Shown: piece after piece, positions 1 through 8,224 of the stretch | How positions within the stretch are numbered: the first letter of the stretch is position 1 | Layout of the letters: each line of letters starts with the position of its first letter | DNA from: an uncultured Synechococcus sp. | Lineage (GTDB): Bacteria > Cyanobacteriota > Cyanobacteriia > Phormidesmidales > Phormidesmidaceae | Length of the DNA: 64,000 nt | Assembly: GCA_937911865.1 (NCBI GenBank) | Contig: CALDSK010000237.1 | Location: forward strand, 1-64,000 | Direction: 5' to 3' | Notes under the pieces: generated by a model | Databases searched by the model: none | Seen by the model: only the letters and a program-made list of their open reading frames with translations | What the model was told of the DNA's origin: nothing | Program-made: the position numbers and the translations under genes

Positions 1-312
1 CCAGAGCTGAAGCAGGCTTGGACAGACGCTTACGGTGCGATTACTGAGCTGATGCTAGAGGGCGCAGACTATTCTCGCTCTGATATTCAGCTAGAAGAAG
101 CGCCAGTTGCCCAGCCAGCTCCTAGCCAATCGGCGCCAACCTTGCCTGAGCCGACCCTCCCGACGCTGACGCCAACCGCTGAGGCAACGCCATCGACCCA
201 TTTGGATATGGAGATGACGGCCGATTCCCCTGAAGGGTTGAGCAATGGTGCGGCGGCAGGCGTGATCGGCGTTGGCGGCATAGCACTGCTTTTGCTGTTC
301 ATTCTTATATAG
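1..312 (+). CDS. C-terminal end of a globin-family protein with a membrane tail (5' truncated)
   Basis: The reading frame is open from the first base of the window, so the gene begins upstream. The first 18 or so residues (PELKQAWTDAYGAITELML) resemble the last helix of single-domain globins, where a Trp and the AY pair are conserved. This is followed by a Pro/Thr/Ala-rich linker of about 50 residues and a C-terminal hydrophobic segment (about residues 84-103 of the visible part) ending at the stop. The likely product is a heme-binding globin anchored in a membrane by its tail. The heme-ligating histidines would be upstream and cannot be seen. It lies 57 bp before the multiheme cytochrome genes on the same strand, so a redox or gas-sensing link is possible. 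The globin call rests on one helix only. Confidence 0.55.
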   Translation, partial: PELKQAWTDAYGAITELMLEGADYSRSDIQLEEAPVAQPAPSQSAPTLPEPTLPTLTPTAEATPSTHLDMEMTADSPEGLSNGAAAGVIGVGGIALLLLFILI

Positions 313-369
313 CTTTTGTTTTTCTTTTACTCTTTTCCTTTTGGCTCTTCTTTTTAGGGCTACTTTTCA

Positions 370-1017
370 ATGGAGAATCGTCCTAATCAAAATGTGTTTT
401 GGCGAGATAAGTTCGGATTGCGGGCCGTGATTATTCTGGCCGTTGCCGTTTTATTTATCTCGGTTTCAGGTGCATTCGCTTTTGAAAAGAAATCGATCTT
501 TTTGCCGGGTGAGACCTCTGAAGGGCATCATTTGTTCGAGGCGTCTTGTGCGTCTTGCCATGAAGGATTTAAGCCCGTTTCGAATGAAAACTGTAATCGC
601 TGCCATGAGGCGGAGCTAGAAGGTGACCTGCACGGTGCGACAAAGTTTAAGGATCCTCGCTGGGCTTCTTTCAGAGAGAATGTGGATGTGTTGACCTGCA
701 CTGCCTGTCATAGCGAGCATATTCACATGTTCGGTCGAGGCGTGCATCTGCAGCCTGATCTATGCATGGCCTGTCACGAAGAGTTGACGTTGACTCAGCT
801 TAAGAGTCACGAGGGCTTTGCTGCTGACGGCTGCTGGACCGCAGGGTGCCACAACTACCACGAGCACGACACGATTTCTACCGGATTCTTTCGAGAGAAT
901 ATGGGGGCGCCAGATATGCTGCCCGTGCAGCAGCTGCCAGATCGGGTCGTAACAACTGAGCTAGACGCAGCGCCTGCGCCGAACCTCAGTAAAGAGTTTC
1001 TGGAGGGGCAGTCATGA
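370..1017 (+). CDS. Membrane-anchored pentaheme c-type cytochrome
   Basis: The 215-residue protein has an N-terminal membrane anchor or uncleaved signal (about residues 18-38) and four CxxCH heme c motifs at residues 60-64, 75-79, 110-114 and 132-136. A fifth cysteine/histidine group, CX4CH, lies at 155-161; CX4CH is a rarer heme attachment variant. Numerous extra histidines could serve as distal ligands. The C-terminal 40 residues are heme-free. The heme-bearing part should face the periplasm or thylakoid lumen, where c-type maturation occurs. The gene overlaps the next cytochrome gene by 4 bp (ATGA), so the two are almost certainly co-translated and probably form one electron-carrying complex. 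A TTTAGGG stretch precedes the ATG. The redox partner and substrate are unknown. Confidence 0.85.
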   Translation: MENRPNQNVFWRDKFGLRAVIILAVAVLFISVSGAFAFEKKSIFLPGETSEGHHLFEASCASCHEGFKPVSNENCNRCHEAELEGDLHGATKFKDPRWASFRENVDVLTCTACHSEHIHMFGRGVHLQPDLCMACHEELTLTQLKSHEGFAADGCWTAGCHNYHEHDTISTGFFRENMGAPDMLPVQQLPDRVVTTELDAAPAPNLSKEFLEGQS

Positions 1018-1841
1018 CCTTTAGAAGCGCAAGGCTGTTGCCTTTTGTCATAGTGCTGTTTTGTGTGGGCTGTTTGCTGATCGCGCCAGCTTTTCCTGCG
1101 ATCGCAGCCACTCAAGCAGAGGTTGAAGAGATTACCCAGCAGTGGCAAACCGGCGCTCATGCGCTCAACGATGTCAACTGTGCTAGCTGTCACCAGGCTG
1201 AAGAAACAAAGGCGTTTGTGGCTAGCCCCAATCAAGAAAGCTGTCAGTCTTGTCATGAAAGTGCTGTCGAGACCTTTTTGTTGGGTAAGCACGGCATTAG
1301 AACGCTAGAGGGCGAAAGCCCACTGACGCCAGCGATGGCACGTATCCCGATGAAACACGATGCGTTCGACAAGCAGCTTAGCTGCAACGCCTGCCACGAT
1401 GTGCATACAGTGAATACGATGCAGGCTTCTGTCGAGTCTTGCTTAACTTGCCATAACGATAACCATTCTCTCAACTACGAGAATTCTAAACATGCACAGG
1501 GCGTGCTGTCTTCTTCTTTGCCTCGGCCCGGTGCTGCTCAAGTGACTTGCGCCACCTGCCACCTACCGCGCACCGCTACCAAGAAAACAGATGGCACTGT
1601 AGTTGTGAAGGTAAACCATAACAATACCTACACCCTCAAGCCTCGTAACCGCATGGTAGGCGAAGTCTGTATGAACTGCCACGGCGTGGAGTACAGCTAC
1701 AACAGTATTTTCGACGATGAACTCGTCGAAGCCAATTTTGACCGTCCTCCGACGCTGGAGCATGAAAGCTTTGAGCTCATGCGCGCAGCTGAACAGCGGA
1801 GATCGGGCAATGCTTCTGCCTCACAAGAAGACAGTGAATAG
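1014..1841 (+). CDS. Hexaheme c-type cytochrome, exported
   Basis: The 275-residue protein has a signal peptide (hydrophobic residues 8-30, AFPAIAA-type end) and six CxxCH motifs at residues 56-60, 77-81, 124-128, 143-147, 179-183 and 219-223. The motif spacing and histidine-rich segments between motifs resemble NapC/NrfB/hydroxylamine-oxidoreductase-related multiheme carriers, but no family can be named with certainty. A good Shine-Dalgarno (GGAGGGG) precedes the ATG that overlaps the stop of the pentaheme gene. Together the two products would carry about eleven hemes, which is unusual for a cyanobacterium. An electron-transfer role in the periplasm or lumen is inferred. Enzymatic activity (for example on nitrogen or sulfur oxyanions) cannot be excluded. 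Confidence 0.85.
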   Translation: MTFRSARLLPFVIVLFCVGCLLIAPAFPAIAATQAEVEEITQQWQTGAHALNDVNCASCHQAEETKAFVASPNQESCQSCHESAVETFLLGKHGIRTLEGESPLTPAMARIPMKHDAFDKQLSCNACHDVHTVNTMQASVESCLTCHNDNHSLNYENSKHAQGVLSSSLPRPGAAQVTCATCHLPRTATKKTDGTVVVKVNHNNTYTLKPRNRMVGEVCMNCHGVEYSYNSIFDDELVEANFDRPPTLEHESFELMRAAEQRRSGNASASQEDSE

Positions 1842-1880
1842 CGTTTTCTTGCTCAGGCAGATTTCTCGTTCGCGAAGTAT

Positions 1881-1910
1881 AGCGATCGCCTAATGTATTT
1901 GGCGATCGCT
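1881..1910. terminator. Hairpin with HIP1-containing arms
   Basis: The arms AGCGATCGCC (1881-1890) and GGCGATCGCT (1901-1910) are perfectly complementary around a 10-nt loop. It sits 40 bp after the hexaheme gene with no T-run behind it, so it may be an RNA-stabilising or attenuating hairpin rather than a classical terminator. Confidence 0.5.
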
Positions 1911-2029
1911 GACCACTTAACTCTACATACATCAACGGTTTTATCTGTTGGACATATGCAGAGCTAAGTGGCGAACGCTATATGCGATCGCAACATTCAA
2001 TACATGGACTTATCAGGAGATTAACAACA

Positions 2030-2695
2030 ATGGTTAGAACCAGCTGGATGCAGCGCATTCGCGCTAAAACCATGGCTTTATTTGCTCTCGCGGCGGCGAT
2101 TTGTTTTACCGCCGTGGCCTGTAGTGGCGGTGGCGGTACGGCTACAGCGACCGGACCCAGCATTGCCCCTGAGCTTGTCGCAGACTACATTCACAATGTT
2201 TTGGCGGCTGATAGAACGGCCTACACCAAGCATGTGATTAACCGAGTCAAGCTGTTAGAAGGTAAGCCAAAAGAGGAAGGCGTTCTAGACGTAGAGTCCA
2301 CCGAAGGCTGGCAGCAGACTGACGGGATTCCGTTGCCCGCACAGATGTTCCGTCTGGGCTCTGAAATTGCCAACGAATCGAGCGACTTCACCTATAGCCT
2401 GATCTCTCCCTGGAACTTGAACGATAACCATGCGCCCAAAGGAGAGTTTGAGACAGCTTCTGTTGAAGAGATGATTGAAACGGGTGAGCCGGTTCGAGGG
2501 TATCAGGAAGTAGGCGACCAGGTTTACTTCTCTGCGATGTATCCAGACGTCGCAGTTGCTGAAGCCTGCGTTACCTGCCACAACACGCATCCTATTCACC
2601 TAGAGCGCTATCCCGACAAAGTGTTTGAGATGGACGAAGTCATGGGCGGCGTGATTATCAACATTCCAGTAGATAGCATGCCAGCTGACGCGTAG
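2030..2695 (+). CDS. Tll0287-like heme lipoprotein (DUF3365 type)
   Basis: The ATG at 2030 is chosen over an in-frame upstream ATG at 1982 because AGGAG lies 10 nt before it and the product then begins with a short basic segment, a hydrophobic stretch and a lipobox-like AVAC (Cys31). The mature 190-residue domain carries one heme c motif, CVTCH (residues 180-184), followed by NTHP, close to the C-terminus. This arrangement is typical of the Tll0287-like fold, a PAS-resembling extracellular heme domain first described from photosystem II preparations of Thermosynechococcus and also found as a sensor domain. It may sense or relay redox state for the neighbouring multiheme cytochromes, or act as one of their partners. 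Family assignment is from motif position and overall pattern. Confidence 0.75.
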   Translation: MVRTSWMQRIRAKTMALFALAAAICFTAVACSGGGGTATATGPSIAPELVADYIHNVLAADRTAYTKHVINRVKLLEGKPKEEGVLDVESTEGWQQTDGIPLPAQMFRLGSEIANESSDFTYSLISPWNLNDNHAPKGEFETASVEEMIETGEPVRGYQEVGDQVYFSAMYPDVAVAEACVTCHNTHPIHLERYPDKVFEMDEVMGGVIINIPVDSMPADA

Positions 2696-2712
2696 CAGCA
2701 GTCACCTTAAGG

Positions 2713-2740
2713 GCAGGGGCGCAGCCTGCTGCGCCCCTGC
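2713..2740 (+). terminator. Strong GC hairpin after the Tll0287-like gene
   Basis: GCAGGGGCGCAG (2713-2724) pairs with CTGCGCCCCTGC (2729-2740) around a 4-nt loop, a 12-bp stem starting 17 bp after the stop codon. No T-run follows, so it may slow rather than end transcription into the cytochrome b gene. Confidence 0.55.
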
Positions 2741-2816
2741 TCGATGTAAACCCATCCTTATCTATTGAGAACATCTCCCACCCTCATCTATTGAGAGCCA
2801 ACGCTTCAACCGTGCT

Positions 2817-3425
2817 ATGCAACCCAAATTTTCTACGCTGATTATTCTGACGCTGGTGTCTGCGCTTTTGCTAGTGCCGTTTGCCGCTAGCCCAATGTAT
2901 TTGGATGCGATGCGCGATCGCTCTTTCGAGCTGTACCAGTTTCTGCGCGGTGAAGTCTACAAACAAGGGACTGGTTTCGCTTCCCTGGCACTGGTCGCTG
3001 TTGAAATGCTGCTAACCGCCCGCAAACGCAGCCGCACCTGGCCAGTCAAGGTCAAGATGCCTGGCTCTGTCATGCTGTGGCGCAGTGCCCACATTTTCAC
3101 AGGCGTTGCCCTACTTGCTATGGTCGTAATTCACACGATTGGTGCGAGCGGCGTGAACTACAATGCAATCTTGCTGTGGTCCTTCATAGGTGTAACGCTA
3201 ACGGCGCTGGTGGGTGTTGTTGCTGAAACCGGTGTGTTAGAATCACCTCGAAAAATCTTTAAATTTACCAAACCAAAGCTGGTGGAAGGTGAGCCGGTAG
3301 GCATCGGCAAAGGCGCTCTAATTCGCGGCATGCGAACAGTTTGGCTGAAGAGCCACATCTTTTTAGTGAGCGTTTTTGCAGTTTTATTAGCGGTGCATAT
3401 CTTTTTGGTTTACTACTATCGTTAG
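2817..3425 (+). CDS. Membrane cytochrome b-type protein with two His-x13-His pairs
   Basis: This 202-residue integral membrane protein has about five hydrophobic segments (roughly residues 7-25, 50-66, 88-108, 117-138 and 177-199). Histidines lie at 92 and 106 and at 180 and 194, each pair separated by 13 residues within a helix, which is the arrangement expected for two transmembrane b hemes held by two helices (cytochrome b561 or formate-dehydrogenase gamma-like proteins). It follows the multiheme genes on the same strand and is the obvious candidate for the quinol-interacting partner that passes electrons between the membrane pool and the soluble hemes. The family is not recognised by name. 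The heme count is inferred from the histidine spacing only. Confidence 0.7.
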   Translation: MQPKFSTLIILTLVSALLLVPFAASPMYLDAMRDRSFELYQFLRGEVYKQGTGFASLALVAVEMLLTARKRSRTWPVKVKMPGSVMLWRSAHIFTGVALLAMVVIHTIGASGVNYNAILLWSFIGVTLTALVGVVAETGVLESPRKIFKFTKPKLVEGEPVGIGKGALIRGMRTVWLKSHIFLVSVFAVLLAVHIFLVYYYR

Positions 3426-3540
3426 CGTCTCTTGTCGCCGTCTCGAAATAGCCGTATCAAAAGAGAAATATTCTCACATAGAGAAATATTCCTATTCACA
3501 GCATAAAACTAGAAACATAAAAGCAGAAACATAAAAAGCT

Positions 3541-4017
3541 ATGGTTTCTACCTCAGAGAAAGAGAATAAGATCTGGAAAGTATGGGCTGCGCTCCTATCG
3601 ATCATTTTGGCGATTGTCGCCACAGTTTTGCTGACGCGCCCAGCTGCTAGCGTGATGAGTATGACGCCGCTTTCTGGCCTGATGACGCTAAAAGCGCTGG
3701 CGGCTAAAACCATGCCGTATGAAACTGCCCTGAGCAATCAAAAGCCGACGCTGATTGAATTCTATGCCGATTGGTGCACGACCTGCCAAAACATGTCTGC
3801 TACGGTGGACGCGCTACACAACCAGTATGGCGAGCAAATAAACTTCGTTATGCTAGATATTGACGACCCGCAGTGGGCTGACGAAGTCGAGGTGTTTGGT
3901 GCGTCTGGGGTGCCTCAGTTCACACTGCTAGACTCTGAGTATCAACCTGTACAGACATGGGTTGGTAAAGTCCCTAAGCTCATTTTCAAATCCTTTTTTG
4001 ACCAAATTCTCAGCTAG
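3541..4017 (+). CDS. txlA: Membrane-anchored thioredoxin-like protein (TxlA/HCF164 type)
   Basis: An N-terminal transmembrane anchor (about residues 12-32) is followed by a thioredoxin fold with the active site WCTTC (Trp78, Cys79, Cys82) and the cis-proline in GVPQF (Pro125). The sequence EFYADWCTTCQ and the pattern around DIDDPQWADEV match the cyanobacterial TxlA/chloroplast HCF164 group. Members reduce apocytochrome cysteines on the luminal or periplasmic side, which heme attachment in c-type cytochromes requires. Its place directly behind the two multiheme cytochromes and the Tll0287-like protein fits that role. The spacer before it contains short direct repeats (AGAAACATAAAA). Confidence 0.85.
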   Translation: MVSTSEKENKIWKVWAALLSIILAIVATVLLTRPAASVMSMTPLSGLMTLKALAAKTMPYETALSNQKPTLIEFYADWCTTCQNMSATVDALHNQYGEQINFVMLDIDDPQWADEVEVFGASGVPQFTLLDSEYQPVQTWVGKVPKLIFKSFFDQILS

Positions 4018-4063
4018 TATTCTCAGCTAGGTCTTTCGGTTTAGTGTTTATGGTGAGTTTCTT

Positions 4064-4282
4064 ATGATCCTCCTCAGCCGATTTCTAAAATTTCTAGAAT
4101 GGCTCGAAAATAGCCGAGAGTTTTTTTACTTCTTGAGCGAGCCGACCGGTCTTTCAGCGATCGCAGCGCTCTTGCTCTACTGCCCGCTGCAACTGCTGGG
4201 CTGCGATAGTCTGTCTGCAACCACGCTGGCTTGTACCGTGGCGCTTACCCTCTTTTGTTTGCTAGAGCGTCCCGATTTTTAG
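4064..4282 (+). CDS. Small hydrophobic protein, unknown function
   Basis: A 72-residue ORF starts 46 bp after the thioredoxin gene on the same strand, with GGTGAG about 8 nt before the ATG. It has an amphipathic start (residues 1-25) and one or two hydrophobic segments (about 28-45 and 51-66). No family is recognised. The gene may be the last member of the cytochrome cluster. Its stop codon is shared with the first unit of a tandem array that begins at 4281. It is plausible as a real gene because of the start signal and its position. Confidence 0.5.
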   Translation: MILLSRFLKFLEWLENSREFFYFLSEPTGLSAIAALLLYCPLQLLGCDSLSATTLACTVALTLFCLLERPDF

Positions 4283-4379
4283 TCAACAGATTTTTAGTCA
4301 GCAGATTTTCAGTCAATAGAGTTTTAGGGTGTAAGTTTCAGTTTGCAAGGTTTAGTCAGCAAAAGGTTTAGTCAGCAAA
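4281..4379. repeat. Two adjacent short tandem arrays
   Basis: Three 15-bp units beginning AGTCAACAGATTTTT (4281-4325) are followed, after 22 bp, by two perfect 16-bp units AGGTTTAGTCAGCAAA (4348-4379). Both families share the core AGTCAxCA. The arrays fill the spacer between two convergent genes. Confidence 0.85.
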
Positions 4380-4388
4380 AAGCTCGAA

Positions 4389-5072
4389 CTAATAGCGCGG
4401 GCCAATTTTAATCGGCTCATCGTTAAAGACTGAGCGAATCAGCGCTCTGCTAGTTGCAGGCTTGTCTTCGTAAAAGGTTTTGACCAGATCTAGAAAAATA
4501 ACTTCTCGATAGGCGTATTTGCAGTAGCCGATAGCAATCATCCCTATGCAGCCCAAGAATGCAATCGAGCTGATGTAGAACTGAATAATGCCTGGCTGAG
4601 CGGCGATCGCACTAAACCCGCTCACCAGCACTACAACGGTATAAACGCAGAGCGCACAAAGCAGCAGACCGTTCAAAAACATCAGCCACAGCATTGTTCT
4701 TAAAAAGTGATTGCGAACGACGGCAGGTTCTTGCAGTTGCCAGTTTTCTAGCTCGCTTCTTTGAAAGTGAATATAGCGTGGTGCCTTGCTGTAGATGTAG
4801 GTGGCCAAGTGCGGATCGTAGCAGCTAAAAACGAGGTTGATAATCCGAACAGGCGCATGTCTGCCCGTCATTTTCTTAAAGATAAGAGAATTGCGACAGT
4901 TGTCTCGGCTGTTTTCAGTAAAGTACCTTACCTGATCAGAAAACTCCAGCAGAGCAGAGTCTCGGCGGCTGGTGCGATCGGTAAACGGGCCTGCTTTGAT
5001 CAGATTGTTGATAAGAGCGATCGCGCCCGTCGCCAGCGCAAATGCTAGTAGAAAAAGCCCTTGAGTAACCAT
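4389..5072 (-). CDS. Conserved-looking membrane protein, unknown function
   Basis: The 227-residue protein has an N-terminal hydrophobic segment (residues 4-25), a basic, polar domain of about 100 residues, two central transmembrane helices (about 125-150 and 163-183) and a C-terminal soluble tail ending IKIGPRY. The start ATG at 5072 is the first in the frame. It is convergent with the cytochrome-linked group and divergent from the M48 gene. No motif pointing to an enzyme or a transporter is visible and the family is not recognised. Confidence 0.65.
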   Translation of the reverse strand: MVTQGLFLLAFALATGAIALINNLIKAGPFTDRTSRRDSALLEFSDQVRYFTENSRDNCRNSLIFKKMTGRHAPVRIINLVFSCYDPHLATYIYSKAPRYIHFQRSELENWQLQEPAVVRNHFLRTMLWLMFLNGLLLCALCVYTVVVLVSGFSAIAAQPGIIQFYISSIAFLGCIGMIAIGYCKYAYREVIFLDLVKTFYEDKPATSRALIRSVFNDEPIKIGPRY

Positions 5073-5174
5073 AGCCGTGACGCCTCAACCTCCATTCTGT
5101 CCGTATATATACATACATACGCCGCGCTATTGGCCTATCCAGACGGTTTTTCTTTCATAGATACCAGAATGCTG

Positions 5175-5270
5175 TCAGGTTTTCTGGCAGTCAAATTTTT
5201 GGGCAGTCAAATTTTGGGGTAGTCAAATTTTGGGGTAGTCAAATTTCTGGGTAGTCAAGTTTTCTGATAT
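5175..5270. repeat. Tandem array of six 16-bp units
   Basis: Six units of exactly 16 bp run from 5175 to 5270 with consensus TCAAATTTTGGGGTAG. Units 3 and 4 are identical and the outer units are more diverged, the pattern expected when the array expands from its centre. It lies in the divergent spacer upstream of the M48 peptidase gene. The 5073-5386 spacer shows nothing else recognisable. Confidence 0.95.
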
Positions 5271-5386
5271 CAGTGCCAAGCTGTACGGGTTCTATAATGA
5301 TGCTTTGGTAACCAACCTCCCAATTTTGTCAGCCGACTTTGCCGGGAAGACTTGAAACTGCGCCAATTTTCTATGCTCAATTTTCT

Positions 5387-7360
5387 ATGACCAACCCGCT
5401 TAGTTCGCTTTTCTCTATCAAGGCTTCTACACCTGAAGCGTTTGATACGCTCGTCAGTAAAATTGAGGCGATCGCGCAGCGCAATCCGGCTTACTATCGC
5501 CGCCGTCTACGGTTGCTTGCTGTCTTAGGCTATGCCTATATCATTGCGGTTTTCATTCTGCTTTTTATTGCACTGTGGCTGCTGCGCTCATCGCTAATTG
5601 CAATTCAGGGTGAGGCAATGCTTGGCGAACTCAATATCGTATTTATCCTGGCTATTGCTGGCTTTCTGAGTCTGTTTTTTATTCCCTTCAAAGCACCAAC
5701 GGGGATTCCGCTAACGCGAGAGCAGGTACCTCAGCTCTTCCAAGTTTTGGACGATTTATCGACTGCGCTCAAAGCGCCAAAGCTAGATACTGTCATTTTA
5801 GATGCTGAGCTGAACGCAGCGATTATGCAAAGGCCAAAGTTTGGTTTGATTGGCTGGCATACGAATTATTTGCTGCTAGGACTCCCGCTGATGCAGGCGC
5901 TTTCTCCGGAACAGTTCAAGGCGGTTTTGGCCCACGAGCTGGCGCATCTGTGCGGCGACGACGGTCGGGTGGCGGCCTGGATTTATCGGATTCGCCGAAC
6001 CTGGTTTGAGCTGGCCGAGCAGTTTGAGCAAAATCGCCGAGGGGGACTGTTCTTTCGACGATTTTTTAGCTGGTATGGCCCTTTCTTCAAGGCCTACTCT
6101 TTTGTTCATGCCAGATCTCAAGAGTACGAAGCAGATAGACGAGCCGCCGAGCTAGTAGGCGCTCAGCACAAGGCCGAAGCACTGATTTGGCTGGGCTTGA
6201 ATAGTTCGTTGCTCAGTCAAAAGTTTTTACCTCGATTCAAACAGCGCTCTCAGAACTTATCTCAGCCGCCAGATGACTATGTCTCGGATATGCTTGCGAC
6301 GCTGAGTGCTGAGATTGATGCTGCTGAGTGCGATCGCTGGCTATCGCTTCGACTGGCAAATCAAAGTGATAATGCGTCTACGCATCCTTGCCTATCTGAT
6401 CGCTTGAATGCACTAGGTTACAAGGTTTCAACGCCCTTGCCACCTAGATTACAGCGGGCTACCGTTCTACTTAGCGAGCGGTTAGCGCCCCTGACGCAAC
6501 AGCTCGATCAGCTTTGGCAGAAAGAACAACAGAAAAGCTGGCAGATGCTAAAGGAAAGGTATGACTATCGGCTGAAGCGTTTTGAGTATTTAAAGAACAA
6601 GCCAGAAAAGAACAAACAAGAGACCTCTCTTACGCTAGAAGAGAGAATAAAGCGAGCGTCTATGTGCTATGCCTTAGAGGATAAAACGAGCGTTCTACGG
6701 ACGTTTGAATCGCTGTTGCAAGTAGCGCCTGACCATCCAACCATTAACTATTGGGTAGGCTATTTGCAAATAGAACAAGGAAAGGCGTCTGGTGTTGATC
6801 GACTCAAGCAAGTGGTCGATAGCGATCCAGCGCTTGCGGCGGCAGCTTACCGTCAGCTGTATGCATTTGCTAAGCAGCAGCAACAGATTGAGCTTGCAGA
6901 GACCTATCGGCAGCAGGGGCAAGCTCAAGAAAAAATGTGGACGTTAGCGTTAGAAGAACGTCAGCGCCGCAATAGTCAAATCCAGTTTGAGCCGCACAAC
7001 TTGCCTGACGATGAGGTCCGTCAGCTAGTCGAGCATTTTGCCAGTTACACAGAAGTAAAGGCTGTTTATGCTGCGCGTCAGGTCATGCCGCGTTTCCCTC
7101 AGCATGACTATACGGTGATTGCCGTAGCGCGTCGGTTCTATAAAGGAATGGGCCAAGGGTATAAAACGGACCATCAGCTAGTGCAGATTTTTGAAGATGC
7201 GATCGCCCTCTCTCAAGACCATTCCATCCACATCATCACTCAAACTGACCAGTGGCCACAGCTAAGAAAGCTCAAAGGCGCTTTGCTCTACAGCTATAGC
7301 CCAGACGCAGACCCAGACGGATACACTTCGTCAGCAACAAACACTGGCTTCTCTTCGTAG
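5387..7360 (+). CDS. M48-family zinc metallopeptidase with a long C-terminal helical region
   Basis: The protein has two N-terminal transmembrane segments (about residues 45-72 and 80-102) and an M48 (Ste24/HtpX-like) catalytic domain with the zinc motif HELAH at 183-187 and the third ligand in the EYEAD segment near residue 247. The second half is rich in Lys/Gln/Glu and contains TPR-like helix pairs (about 420-530). The active site probably faces the cytoplasm or lies at the membrane, as in membrane-protein quality control. The ATG at 5387 is chosen because the longer frame would need a TTG at 5339. The 3' end overlaps the convergent lipoprotein gene by 67 bp. The substrate is unknown. Confidence 0.85.
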   Translation: MTNPLSSLFSIKASTPEAFDTLVSKIEAIAQRNPAYYRRRLRLLAVLGYAYIIAVFILLFIALWLLRSSLIAIQGEAMLGELNIVFILAIAGFLSLFFIPFKAPTGIPLTREQVPQLFQVLDDLSTALKAPKLDTVILDAELNAAIMQRPKFGLIGWHTNYLLLGLPLMQALSPEQFKAVLAHELAHLCGDDGRVAAWIYRIRRTWFELAEQFEQNRRGGLFFRRFFSWYGPFFKAYSFVHARSQEYEADRRAAELVGAQHKAEALIWLGLNSSLLSQKFLPRFKQRSQNLSQPPDDYVSDMLATLSAEIDAAECDRWLSLRLANQSDNASTHPCLSDRLNALGYKVSTPLPPRLQRATVLLSERLAPLTQQLDQLWQKEQQKSWQMLKERYDYRLKRFEYLKNKPEKNKQETSLTLEERIKRASMCYALEDKTSVLRTFESLLQVAPDHPTINYWVGYLQIEQGKASGVDRLKQVVDSDPALAAAAYRQLYAFAKQQQQIELAETYRQQGQAQEKMWTLALEERQRRNSQIQFEPHNLPDDEVRQLVEHFASYTEVKAVYAARQVMPRFPQHDYTVIAVARRFYKGMGQGYKTDHQLVQIFEDAIALSQDHSIHIITQTDQWPQLRKLKGALLYSYSPDADPDGYTSSATNTGFSS

Positions 7361-8130
7361 TCTTTATCGATCCGCTCTTTTAGCTCCAGGTCCCATTCCA
7401 AATCGTAATAGGTGTCAAACTCTTCTTGTATGTAGGGACGCAGTACCCCAGTGGTTGCGACTTGCTCTCCCGATTGAATCTCAGCGATCTGCTCGGTTGA
7501 AATAACCAGCAGGTCATCACCGTAAAGCAGTCCATCTTCGTCAATAGTAAATACGCCAGGCGAGAGCGTTTCTTCTATTTCTCCAACCAGCGCAATCGGC
7601 TGGTTGTAAAAGAGATGAGGGTTGCCTACAATGTCTGCTGGATCGGGTGAAAGCTGAACTGAGCGAGCGACAACCACTGGTTGCGTCTCGTATTCAACGT
7701 AGGTTGAGGCATCAAGCGGAAATCCGTAGGCGGTTTCAAAGTCGGCAATGGTCAGCTGTTCCACTTCGCCTATCACTAACACCTCTGGTTCGTCTTCTTC
7801 AGAGAGGCCTAGCGGATCGTCAGAGACGTCAATTACCAGAATGCTCTCATCGCTAAAGATATTGTTTTTCTCTAACAAAAAAGAATTGTTGCTGACGATT
7901 TCTGAAATCTCAGCGCGAACAATAACAGATTCGCCAACCGCACTTTCTATTGTGCGACCGATGGATTCTGTTGTAACTTCTTCGATCGCACCTTCTGGGG
8001 TTTTAACGGCGTTTCCAGTTGCACAGGCGCTCAAGGTCAGCGGTGCGATGATCAGTAGTGAAGCGATCGCAGCCTTCTTTCCTCTTAAACGACCCTGTAG
8101 CAAACTTTTTATCAAGCTAGACATTTTCAC
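7294..8130 (-). CDS. Lipoprotein with two OB-fold-like domains
   Basis: The 278-residue protein starts with a basic region and a hydrophobic stretch ending in the lipobox LSAC (near residue 36), so it is a probable lipoprotein. The acidic mature part contains two similar stretches (about 55-160 and 165-250), each with patterns such as VIVRAEISEI and IALVGEIEE followed by V-x-TGxL or VIGEVEQL. These look like tandem OB-fold barrels. No enzymatic motif is seen. It lies downstream of the histidine kinase gene on the same strand and its 3' end overlaps the M48 gene by 67 bp. Together with the OB-like exported protein at 10746-11051 it brackets the two-component system. Function is unknown. Confidence 0.7.
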   Translation of the reverse strand: MKMSSLIKSLLQGRLRGKKAAIASLLIIAPLTLSACATGNAVKTPEGAIEEVTTESIGRTIESAVGESVIVRAEISEIVSNNSFLLEKNNIFSDESILVIDVSDDPLGLSEEDEPEVLVIGEVEQLTIADFETAYGFPLDASTYVEYETQPVVVARSVQLSPDPADIVGNPHLFYNQPIALVGEIEETLSPGVFTIDEDGLLYGDDLLVISTEQIAEIQSGEQVATTGVLRPYIQEEFDTYYDLEWDLELKERIDKDYEEKPVFVADEVYPSGSASGL

Positions 8131-8224
8131 GGAAACTCCAATTTAACCACCTGCGTGCCACACTATCTAACTAACGTTTAGATTCACTTCTGTCAGCAGG
8201 GTGATTTTTTCTCCGGACAGTCTA

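Noticed and set aside
855..1292. 145-codon antisense ORF across the two multiheme genes
   Set aside because: The sense frames contain eleven heme motifs; the antisense frame has no support.
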